Origin: Lachnospiraceae bacterium
GTDB taxonomy: Bacteria > Bacillota > Clostridia > Lachnospirales > Lachnospiraceae
Reading direction: 5' to 3'
Assembly (NCBI GenBank): GCA_014803415.1
Contig: JAAVBZ010000023.1
Span: 346,091-395,733, forward strand
DNA length: 49,643 bases
In this document: positions 43,268-49,643 of the stretch, piece by piece
Numbering within the stretch: the first letter of the stretch is position 1
Layout: the number at the start of each line of letters is the position of its first letter
Made by a program: the position numbers and the translations under genes
Notes under the pieces: model-generated
Database searches by the model: none
What the model saw: the letters and a program-made list of their open reading frames with translations, nothing else
Told to the model about the DNA's origin: nothing

Positions 43268-44308
43268 ATGATGCAGGGAATCCAGTTTGATTATTTCCGT
43301 GGAATGGAAGCGGAACAATACAGTTTTTACCGAATCCCTAAGATGTTGTTTACAGCGGAATGTTTCCGTGGGCTTTCCTGTGAAGCGAAGGTTCTGTACG
43401 GTCTGATGCTGGACCGTATGGGGTTAAGCATCAAGAACAGGTGGTTTGATGAAGAGGACAGGGTATACATAGTTTTTACGGTGGAAGAGATTGCAGAGAT
43501 GATGAACTGCGGGACACAGAAGGCGGTAAAGCTGGTGAAGGAACTGGACGTAGATAATGGGATTGGGCTGATAGAGAAAAAGCGTTTAGGGCTGGGAAAG
43601 CCCAACGTGATCTATGTGAAGAATTTTATGACGTTGAATGGGGAACCCCGTCTGCCGGAAGACAGGGAGCCCGGAAGCCATGATTCAGAAGCTACAGAAA
43701 CTGACAAACAGGGATTGTTGGAATCACAATTCCAGAATAGTGAAATTCACAATTCAGGGGTTGTGAAAGCCGCCATTCAAGAATTTCCGGAATCACAATT
43801 CAAGAATGGTGAAAATCACAATTCTGGAATGATGAAAATCACAACTCAAGAATTTCCAAAATCACAATCTAATAATACTGAGTTTAATAAAACTGATTTT
43901 AGTGAGACTGATCCTATCTATCCTTATCCATCTGATGTGATAGGACAGATGGACAGATACCGCAGCCTCATACAGGAAAATATTTCGTATGAGTGTTTCC
44001 TGAGTGACACAAGCTTCCAGAGGGAGGAACTGGACGAACTGGTGGAACTTATGGTGGACGTGATGATGATGCCGGATCATGCGTCTCTACGGATAGCAGG
44101 CGTAGAGAGACCGGCAATAGTGGTGCGGGAACGGTTCTTAAAGCTGGAATACTCACACATAGCCTATGTGTTGGGCTGTCTGCGTGGGAATACCGGCAAA
44201 GTGGGGAATATCAGGTCGTACCTGCTGACATCGCTCTACAATGCCGCACTGACCATAGACAATTATTACCGGGCAGAGGTAAACCATGACCTATATGGAA
44301 CCGGATAG
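43268..44308 (+). CDS. repA: RepA_N-family replication initiator
   Basis: 346 residues. The N-terminal RepA_N winged-helix region (about 1-120) has FYRIPKMLFTAECFRGLSCE, AKVLYGLMLDRMGLSIKNRW and FTVEEIAEMMNCGTQKAVKL. The centre (about 150-205) is a low-complexity linker encoded by 23-bp iterons. The C-terminal domain (about 215-346) is of the type found in Clostridial initiators. In this family the replication origin usually lies inside the rep gene, which agrees with the iterons. An alternative start is the ATG at 43271. Confidence 0.93.
   Translation: MMQGIQFDYFRGMEAEQYSFYRIPKMLFTAECFRGLSCEAKVLYGLMLDRMGLSIKNRWFDEEDRVYIVFTVEEIAEMMNCGTQKAVKLVKELDVDNGIGLIEKKRLGLGKPNVIYVKNFMTLNGEPRLPEDREPGSHDSEATETDKQGLLESQFQNSEIHNSGVVKAAIQEFPESQFKNGENHNSGMMKITTQEFPKSQSNNTEFNKTDFSETDPIYPYPSDVIGQMDRYRSLIQENISYECFLSDTSFQREELDELVELMVDVMMMPDHASLRIAGVERPAIVVRERFLKLEYSHIAYVLGCLRGNTGKVGNIRSYLLTSLYNAALTIDNYYRAEVNHDLYGTG
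43725..43885 (+). repeat. Seven 23-bp iterons inside repA, candidate replication origin
   Basis: Units begin at 43725, 43748, 43771, 43794, 43817, 43840 and 43863, exactly 23 bp apart. The consensus is CACAATTCAAGAAT then a GNTGAAAAT-like tail; units 3 and 7 are degenerate. Because 23 is not a multiple of three, the protein repeat recurs every 69 bp (23 residues). Confidence 0.8.
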
Positions 44309-44417
44309 CATTTCTGAAAAGGTCGAATGACAGAGAATCCAATATATGACCTTTGGGAACAGCCAGATGTAGGATTTGACTGTTTTTTGAAGCTCATTTT
44401 CAGGGAAGGAGGATACC

Positions 44418-44771
44418 GTGGTGGGCAGGCGTGCAGTGTCACAGGAGCTTCTCCAGATAGGGGAACGCATACGGAGCCAGAGGATAAAGCTGTGCCTGTC
44501 ACAGGAAGCGCTTGCAGAGAAAGCGGGGATCAGCACCAACACGGTAAGCCGGATCGAGGGTGGGCAGATGTCCATGGGCATAGTGACTTTTATCAAGCTG
44601 GTACAGGCAATGGGGGCAGACGCCAATGTCCTGCTTGGTATTGTTCCAGAAGCGGGGAAAAAACAATATCAGGATATATTTTACCGTATCAGCCATTTAA
44701 GGGCAGCGGATCAGGAAATCGTATTGAGGACGGTTGAAGCGTTGGTGGAAGGTTTACGGCAGGGCAGATGA
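44418..44771 (+). CDS. XRE-family HTH regulator of the element
   Basis: About 117 residues, with GTG start (44418 or 44421) after GGAGG. The HTH is IRSQRIKLCLSQEALAEKAG, then ISTNTVSRIEGGQMSMGIVT. A C-terminal helical tail (HLRAADQEIVLRTVEALVEG) may dimerise. It sits between repA and the sigma-like genes, a typical place for a regulator of element maintenance or transfer genes. Confidence 0.85.
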   Translation: MVGRRAVSQELLQIGERIRSQRIKLCLSQEALAEKAGISTNTVSRIEGGQMSMGIVTFIKLVQAMGADANVLLGIVPEAGKKQYQDIFYRISHLRAADQEIVLRTVEALVEGLRQGR

Positions 44772-44868
44772 GAAGTTCTACGGATATGGTGGGAAAATAA
44801 AAGAATTTCTACCTGCCCGATGAGGAAAGTGGTTGGCTACTCTGCTAAAATATACCCATAGGACAAGA

Positions 44869-44943
44869 GACAGGCAGTAAAGAAAAGTTTCCGGTTCCGT
44901 CAAAAAAAACGGGCGAGCCGGGAGCTGTTTTTTACTGCCTGTC
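44869..44943. promoter_or_regulatory. 75-bp perfect-armed hairpin upstream of the sigma-like genes
   Basis: GACAGGCAGTAAA (44869-44881) and TTTACTGCCTGTC (44931-44943) are perfect 13-bp inverted arms. Inside, TTCCGGTTCCGT and ACGGGCGAGCCGGG can partly pair. It lies about 90 bp before the sigma-like gene; it may be a leader structure or a protein-binding site. The rest of 44772-45035 has nothing else evident. Confidence 0.55.
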
Positions 44944-45035
44944 CTGCGATGGGGAGCAGTCCATGCAGTAGGATAGTGCTGGGCAGCCTGTGTCTAAGAG
45001 CAGATCAACATGCTCTGGACAGAAAGGCGGTCTGT

Positions 45036-45677
45036 ATGCTGACGCTGCAGAAACTGAAAGAGATCACTGAAACCACAAAACACGGGATAAAAATGCCGAC
45101 TGCAAGGAGCTTAAGGGAAACGGGCAGGGCAGTGGCGGAAAAGCACGTTGAGAATGATACATGGATTACAGCCTATCAGAATGGGTATGCATTGTATCAT
45201 GCCTGCGGCCATAACACCGTATTCCCGATCCATTTATGCGGAGCATATCTGTATGTATCAAATGGCGTAAGCAGTTACCTTCCTGAACAATTTTTTGAGA
45301 AAGAGCCGTGGTATGTCCGGCTTGTGCTTGAAGGTGAGGACAGGCTGGACCGCAACCAGAGGGCAAAGGAGCTAGAAAAGACTGTATCCTACAGTGCCAT
45401 ATCGGAGGAATGGGAAGTTATCGGCAATGCCGGAGGAAATCCGCTGGAATATCTTTTGCACAGGGAGAACAGGAAAGAAATGTTGCACTGTCTGACAGAG
45501 CGGCAGAGGGAGGCAGTCAGCCTTTGTTTTTTCCAGCAGAAGAGCAGGAAGGAAGCGGCGAGGGAGCTTGGGATCAGCAGCCCGGCGGTATCTGTCATAC
45601 TTTTGCAGGCAGTTCGGAGACTGCGGAAGAAATATCCATCCGGAGATCAGGCAGTAAAGGCGGTGGCGGCTGTATGA
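45036..45677 (+). CDS. Sigma-70-family-like protein of the element
   Basis: 213 residues. The C-terminal third carries a sigma region 4-type HTH (LTERQREAVSLCFFQQKSRK, EAARELGISSPAVSVILLQA). The N-terminal two-thirds has no clear region 2 and may have another role. ATG 45036 follows an AGGCGG site. It overlaps the next gene by four bases (ATGA), so the two sigma-like proteins are likely co-translated and may work together in controlling the element. Confidence 0.72.
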   Translation: MLTLQKLKEITETTKHGIKMPTARSLRETGRAVAEKHVENDTWITAYQNGYALYHACGHNTVFPIHLCGAYLYVSNGVSSYLPEQFFEKEPWYVRLVLEGEDRLDRNQRAKELEKTVSYSAISEEWEVIGNAGGNPLEYLLHRENRKEMLHCLTERQREAVSLCFFQQKSRKEAARELGISSPAVSVILLQAVRRLRKKYPSGDQAVKAVAAV

Positions 45678-46123
45678 GGGGGAAGAGACCGAAGGAACGG
45701 GAGAAATATGTTATCCGATTGGGTGATGGGACACTGGTGGAAGTAAACCGGGAAATCTATCTGGAGTGGTATCGGTCGGAGAGGAGGGAGCGGTACCAGA
45801 AGGAGCGCGATAGAAAATATGGGGTGTGTAGTTTGGAAGGGTTGCAAGAAAAAGGCTGTTTTTCTGAAATGGTAGCGGATTTGGGAAATGTAACGGAAGA
45901 AATTGCCTTGATGAATATTAACAAAGAATTGTTACGAGTGGCATTAAGGAAATTGCTAGATCAGGATATACGAATGCTGGAACTGTTGTATTTTAAAGAT
46001 ATTACAATAAAGGAAACAGCAAAAATTTTGGGATGTAGTAGAAAATTGATAGGGAATAAGCGGAAGAAATTGCTTGAAAAATTACATCGGATGATGAAAG
46101 AAAATATAGGGGGAGCAGGATAA
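45674..46123 (+). CDS. Second sigma-70-like HTH protein
   Basis: 149 residues. The N-terminus (KYVIRLGDGTLVEVNREIYL and EWYRSERRERYQ) is typical of Clostridial ICE sigma-like proteins, which contain a conserved WYR(S)xRRE-type segment. The C-terminus has an HTH (DITIKETAKILGCSRKLIGN). It starts inside the stop of the previous gene. It ends 17 bp before the stop of the convergent XRE gene; no strong terminator is apparent. Confidence 0.72.
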   Translation: MRGKRPKEREKYVIRLGDGTLVEVNREIYLEWYRSERRERYQKERDRKYGVCSLEGLQEKGCFSEMVADLGNVTEEIALMNINKELLRVALRKLLDQDIRMLELLYFKDITIKETAKILGCSRKLIGNKRKKLLEKLHRMMKENIGGAG

Positions 46124-46140
46124 ATCCCCCTAAGAGTTTG

Positions 46141-47187
46141 TCAAACATCTTTAGATTTTTTTTTAGCTAATCCTTTTAGTAAGTTAAATAGTATGTTTTC
46201 TGTTTCCATAGTAATTTTATTATTGGGCGATGCTTCACTATATGATTTTAATAGAGAAATATTTTGAGCAAATTCAAATTCTACACCGGATAATTCTGTA
46301 GCTGATAAAGGCGTTTGCAAGGATTTTTCGGAAAGCATGTAGTATCGATTGGTTGGTTGAGCAGTTAAATTTTCAATTTTTTTTCTAAATTCTGGTGATA
46401 TAGAGTTTAATTTAAAGAAATTATCCAATTTTTTTTCAGAGATAAAAAACTTGTCGTTAATCATTAGCAATTCACCAACTAAAAGTCTCGCGGCGTCATC
46501 ACTTAACTCGCATCTTGATAAGCAAATTCTGTGAACTGTTGGCTGGCGGAAGCGTCCGGCAGAGGAAGTTACTGCGTTTGCCATAGTGCAATATAATGAA
46601 CTATTATTTAAGTAGTCATGTTCAAATATGAAAAGACATATTTCTCCAAGCTTTTTAGAGATTAATGTACAGTAGGCACAATGCTGCCGCAAAGATATTA
46701 CCATATTTCCTGTATAATGTTTCCAAATAGGTTCGTTGTTGCTGGTTCGACCTCCAGTATCCAAATCCATTGTTGCAATACAACGATTTGTGCCTAAATC
46801 AGGATTAAAAGATAGGTAACCATGAACCAATTTAGAAGAGGTATTGGTAGTAGGTAAAAAATAGGCATGAAAATCACCTAAATAGCCAGAATATGCATCA
46901 TCGGATGAATCGAGAATAAAGGCTGATTTAATATTATCGATAGATTCTAACGGATCAGAAGATAATAAATCAGGTATATAAATATCCAAACCATCACAGA
47001 TTTTTATTAAGGTGGATAGTGACATAGATCCGGGCTTGTGTAATGCGTTTGATATAGTTGCTTGTGAAATTTTTATATTCTTTTTTTCACAAAGAGTTAC
47101 TATGTCTTTTTGGGAAAGTTTCTTATTGCGAATTATCTCTTGTAGTTTTGAACCTATTTGATTTGAAATTAATGTAATGTTATCCAT
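46141..47187 (-). CDS. XRE-family regulator with a large unassigned C-terminal domain
   Basis: 348 residues, AT-rich compared with the flanking element genes. The N-terminal HTH (about 8-65) is QEIIRNKKLSQKDIVTLCEK, then ISQATISNALHKPGSMSLST. The remaining 280 residues have no domain I can name. They contain cysteines (QHCAYCTLISKK, RICLSRCELSD) and a patch resembling a ligand-binding fold. RBS GGGGGG. It is divergent from the ABC exporter, with a structured RNA-like locus between. A repressor or sensor of that exporter is the simplest reading, but inference. Confidence 0.75.
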   Translation of the reverse strand: MDNITLISNQIGSKLQEIIRNKKLSQKDIVTLCEKKNIKISQATISNALHKPGSMSLSTLIKICDGLDIYIPDLLSSDPLESIDNIKSAFILDSSDDAYSGYLGDFHAYFLPTTNTSSKLVHGYLSFNPDLGTNRCIATMDLDTGGRTSNNEPIWKHYTGNMVISLRQHCAYCTLISKKLGEICLFIFEHDYLNNSSLYCTMANAVTSSAGRFRQPTVHRICLSRCELSDDAARLLVGELLMINDKFFISEKKLDNFFKLNSISPEFRKKIENLTAQPTNRYYMLSEKSLQTPLSATELSGVEFEFAQNISLLKSYSEASPNNKITMETENILFNLLKGLAKKKSKDV

Positions 47188-47213
47188 AAGTATAATCCCC
47201 CCAAATGAATTTA

Positions 47214-47327
47214 TAAAAATTTTAATATTTATATTCTATTTTTAATAGCTATTATAGCATTTTATTAAGGTCATTAAAAGTATGAAAAAGTGATTAAAAT
47301 GTCTATATTAATTATTAAAATTTTAAT
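47214..47327. promoter_or_regulatory. Two AAATTTTAAT palindromic sites upstream of the XRE gene
   Basis: ATTAAAATTTTAAT is a perfect palindrome at 47314-47327. A related site AAAAATTTTAAT lies near 47214-47225. Both lie upstream of the XRE regulator start and could be its operators, but the region is very AT-rich. Confidence 0.3.
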
Positions 47328-47417
47328 TAGAATAAATGAATAGGAAAAATGTTATACAAATAAATTTAAAAGAAAATCAGAAGAATTAGATATAATAACC
47401 AAAATGGAGCTTGATTG

Positions 47418-47446
47418 TTGACAAATGTAATAGAACAATGTACAAT
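47418..47446 (+). promoter_or_regulatory. Near-consensus promoter reading toward the ABC exporter
   Basis: TTGACA (47418-47423), exact 17-bp spacer and TACAAT (47441-47446). The transcript would cross the structured region and could continue into the exporter gene at 47772. Confidence 0.7.
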
Positions 47447-47452
47447 GTAGAA

Positions 47453-47596
47453 AATAAAAAGAGACCCCCCACGCCAATGGTAAAAGTCTCTTTTAAGAAG
47501 CAAGTACGTATGATTATGTTATACATATCTACAAGGGATTATTCATTATAAGGATAATCTCTTACGTACTTCGCCTTTGGTATTGTATTTATATGA
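47453..47596 (-). ncRNA. Candidate structured RNA, minus strand
   Basis: A promoter on the minus strand (TTGAAA at about 47616-47621, 17 bp, TATCAT at about 47593-47598) precedes about 140 nt. Arms GAAGTACGTA and TACGTACTT close a branched fold containing GATTAT ... ATAATC. It ends with AAAGAGAC ... GTCTCTTT and TTTTTATTTT, a good terminator in this direction. No ribosome binding site plus ORF of convincing length is present. It is antisense to the transcript from the plus-strand promoter at 47418. Confidence 0.45.
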
Positions 47597-47771
47597 TATC
47601 ATAAAATATTATTTTTTTCAACCACATAAACACCGTTTGTTATTATAACTAAGTATATGCTGGTTGTCAAGAGAAAATGTAAAATAATTTAGGGATTTAA
47701 CGGTGCGATGTAAGAAATATGATAGAGGGTTAATTGGCGAAATGGGGGAGGTATAGCAAGGAGGGCATTGT

Positions 47772-49589
47772 ATGAAAATGTATTTTTCAGTTGTAAGCAA
47801 AAAAACAAAGATGAAATGTGTTGGTATAATTTTATTGGCATTTATCAGTTCGTTTCTTGCATCCATATGGCCGGTAAGATTGGGAGAGCTATATACAAAA
47901 ATATCAAATGGTGAAGTCGGAACAATTAAACAAGGTATCTTATTAATTGCAGCGTTTGGGATTATTTATCTTTTGGCTGAATGCATTGCTATAGTACGTA
48001 GGGTTTTGCTTGATTGTATTATCGCAGTTCATGAAGCGGAAGTGCGAGAAAAAAGTATTGAGCGGCTTTTGAAGATGCCAGTGTCTTATTATTCAGGATG
48101 TTTGAGTGGAGAAAAGACAGCACAGTTAAATCAAGGTGTTTCGGGATTTAGTCAGTTGATAAAAATTACATGTAATGATGTGTTTGCTACAGTTCTTATA
48201 GCTATATGCACATTAGGGCAAGTATTTTTAAATGCTCCTGGAATTATAGTTGGAATTATGTTTGCTTATCTTGTGCTGACTATCATAATTTCGGCGTTTC
48301 AGATTCGTTCGCAAAATGGAATAAGAGAAAAAATTGTGGATCAGAAAAATGTACTTGATGGACAAATTTGCCAGTCTATTTCTAATCTTGAATTAATTAG
48401 GAGTATGGGGGCGGAAGAATATGAAAAGAATAGACTTTGTCCTGATATTCTCAATATTAGTGGAACCGAGAAGAAACATCATAGCTATATGGGAGCATTT
48501 GACTGTCTTAAGCAGTTTTGTAAAATTATATTTCAGGTAGTGTTGCTCATTTTATCTGTGATTTTAGTTTTAAATGGGAAGATGCCCTCTGGATCTGTGA
48601 TTACTATATGTCTTCTTTTCCAGCAACTCATAAAACCAATAGATGAAGTATATCGTTTTATGGATGAAACAGCATCATCAGTGATAAAGGCAAGAGCATT
48701 GCTTGAAGTTACATCTAGTACAACAGATAGGATTTTTGAGATTACTTCTAGTAAAGATCGGATGAGTAGTAATGATATTCATTTAGAAAATGTATTAATT
48801 ACAAATCCAGAAAAAGAAAAAGCACTTGCATGGTATGAAGATATATTAATTCCTTGTGGAAAAAGAGTAGCTTTACGAGGTGCAAATGGATGTGGCAAAA
48901 CAACTTTAGTGCGTTGTTTAAATCGATATTATCCATATATGCATGGGAAAATTACTTTGTTTGGAAAGGATCAAGAGAATTACAGTCAAAAGGAACTCAC
49001 CGAACTATTATACTATAGTCCACAAATATCGTACTTCTTTTCAGGCACGATTCGAGAAAATTTAATTTATGGACTTGATAGGAAGGTAGATGATAATGAG
49101 CTTATTACTGCATTATCAAAAGTATATCTTGTGGGTAATTATAAAGGTGTGATATGTGAGAATCCGGAAAAAGCATTAAATTTTAAAATTGGGGAAAAGG
49201 GTGATGAATTATCTGGCGGGATGAAGCAAAGATTATCTTTGGCACGAGCATTTCTTCGTCATCCTAAGGTGTACATATTTGATGAGATTACAGCCAATTT
49301 AGATGCAAGTGCTACGGAATCTGTTCTCACTAATATTGAGGAATATGCGAAAACTGTCGGAGCAGGTATTATTTATATTTCTCATGACAAAAAGGTTATT
49401 GATAGGTGTGATGAAATTATAGAAGTGACTAATAAAATTGCAGAATATGTCACTCTAAATGAAAAGAAATTTGAAAGAACATCCAATTCATTTTCGTTTA
49501 GAAATAGAAGACAAAATAGGGTACAACTGCAAATTTCGGACGAACGGCGCAGCCATTTCGCTAAATGCGGCGTGATGATTTCGGATTGA
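47772..49589 (+). CDS. ABC exporter, fused membrane and ATPase domains, 3' end altered by a transposon-like end
   Basis: 605 residues. A six-helix membrane domain (about 1-320) is joined to an ATPase domain: Walker A GANGCGKTTL, signature LSGGMKQRLSLARAF, Walker B VYIFDEITANLD and switch His in ISHDK. The type exports peptides, lipids or drugs, usually as a dimer. No signature peptidase domain is present. RBS AGGAGG. The last 40 or so residues (from about FERTSNSFSF) fit no exporter and overlap the 22-bp tandem repeats. The natural C-terminus was probably replaced by an insertion. AT-rich, with no credible precursor peptide found. Confidence 0.88.
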   Translation: MKMYFSVVSKKTKMKCVGIILLAFISSFLASIWPVRLGELYTKISNGEVGTIKQGILLIAAFGIIYLLAECIAIVRRVLLDCIIAVHEAEVREKSIERLLKMPVSYYSGCLSGEKTAQLNQGVSGFSQLIKITCNDVFATVLIAICTLGQVFLNAPGIIVGIMFAYLVLTIIISAFQIRSQNGIREKIVDQKNVLDGQICQSISNLELIRSMGAEEYEKNRLCPDILNISGTEKKHHSYMGAFDCLKQFCKIIFQVVLLILSVILVLNGKMPSGSVITICLLFQQLIKPIDEVYRFMDETASSVIKARALLEVTSSTTDRIFEITSSKDRMSSNDIHLENVLITNPEKEKALAWYEDILIPCGKRVALRGANGCGKTTLVRCLNRYYPYMHGKITLFGKDQENYSQKELTELLYYSPQISYFFSGTIRENLIYGLDRKVDDNELITALSKVYLVGNYKGVICENPEKALNFKIGEKGDELSGGMKQRLSLARAFLRHPKVYIFDEITANLDASATESVLTNIEEYAKTVGAGIIYISHDKKVIDRCDEIIEVTNKIAEYVTLNEKKFERTSNSFSFRNRRQNRVQLQISDERRSHFAKCGVMISD

Positions 49590-49617
49590 CGGCGTATTTA
49601 TTTCGCACAAACGGCGT
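49533..49617. repeat. Four-copy 22/23-bp tandem repeat, probable transposon end
   Basis: Units begin with ATTTCG at 49533, 49555, 49578 and 49600. Each has CGGCG or a close variant about 12 bases on. The spacing of 22, 23 and 22 bp puts the units on the same helix face every two turns. IS21-type and similar elements carry such multiple transposase sites at their ends. The window stops before any transposase. Confidence 0.65.
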
Positions 49618-49643
49618 ACTTTCTCTATACTGTTGAATGTTAC

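Noticed and set aside
43725-43885. CRISPR array
   Set aside because: The 23-bp units are contiguous with no spacers and are inside an initiator coding sequence; they fit iterons.
45410-45673. N-terminal extension of the second sigma-like protein
   Set aside because: The extension overlaps the first sigma-like gene in another frame; ATG 45674 in ATGA overlap is the natural start.
47479-47553. 24-codon plus-strand frame in the convergent RNA locus as a small toxin
   Set aside because: No ribosome binding site and only weak hydrophobicity, unlike Fst/TxpA-type toxins.
47703-47756. 17-codon GTG frame just before the ABC exporter as a precursor peptide
   Set aside because: No ribosome binding site, no leader or cleavage motif; too short to support.
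47618-47866. 82-codon minus-strand frame across the exporter start
   Set aside because: No ribosome binding site, overlaps the minus-strand promoter and the exporter start.

Overview
The window reads as chromosomal DNA of a Gram-positive anaerobe of the Lachnospiraceae (Clostridium cluster XIVa) type. The evidence is: strong GGAGG ribosome binding sites, moderate GC, a perfect CIRCE operator, a YtaF-type sporulation protein, a BceRS-BceAB peptide-sensing module, an Rpn-type transposase-nuclease, and a RepA_N/ParA/ParB mobile module with small accessory families common in that family. The species cannot be fixed from the sequence alone.

Positions 1-9.9 kb are core genome. They hold a PAS-rich hybrid histidine kinase, an ACT-domain protein, homoserine dehydrogenase and aspartate kinase (aspartate-family amino acids), an LUD protein, a promoter-to-hairpin stretch without an ORF (candidate RNA), and a membrane-anchored GH3 enzyme with a very acidic cytoplasmic tail. 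Positions 9.98-12.5 kb look like an eroded integrative element at tRNA-Gly(GCC): a tyrosine-integrase C-terminal remnant, a 55-aa gene overlapping it, two HTH proteins and small AT-rich orphans. A GH17-like enzyme follows.

Positions 13.6-21.7 kb are signalling and envelope defence: an AgrA/AgrC-like LytTR pair, a lipoprotein, then BceR-BceS-BceA-BceB with a recognisable BceR box before bceA. Positions 22-38.9 kb are housekeeping: Gre factor, SERCA-like Ca2+ ATPase, YtaF, a beta-CASP RNase, ThyA and DHFR (folate/dTMP), a cytosolic hybrid kinase with Hpt, branched-chain aminotransferase, a PHP phosphoesterase, a PrsA-like foldase lipoprotein, HtpG with CIRCE, and an Rpn-family protein with a long leader.

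Positions 39.86-49.6 kb are an integrated mobile element. It begins inside a SpoIID/peptidoglycan-binding gene, whose 5' part is missing. It carries DUF6075-like, SymE-like and DUF5348-like proteins, ParA, ParB, a RepA_N initiator with seven exact-period 23-bp iterons inside its coding sequence, an HTH regulator and two sigma-70-like proteins. An AT-rich cargo follows: an XRE regulator with an unfamiliar C-terminal domain, a structured intergenic locus with convergent promoters, and an ABC exporter whose 3' end runs into a four-copy 22/23-bp tandem repeat that looks like a transposon end.

Intergenic DNA is rich in repeats: at least two dispersed families (one with four copies, one MITE-like palindrome with two) and several single-copy long hairpins. 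The most unusual features are the iterons inside repA, the XRE / convergent-RNA / ABC cassette, the palindromic repeat families and the interruption of the SpoIID gene.
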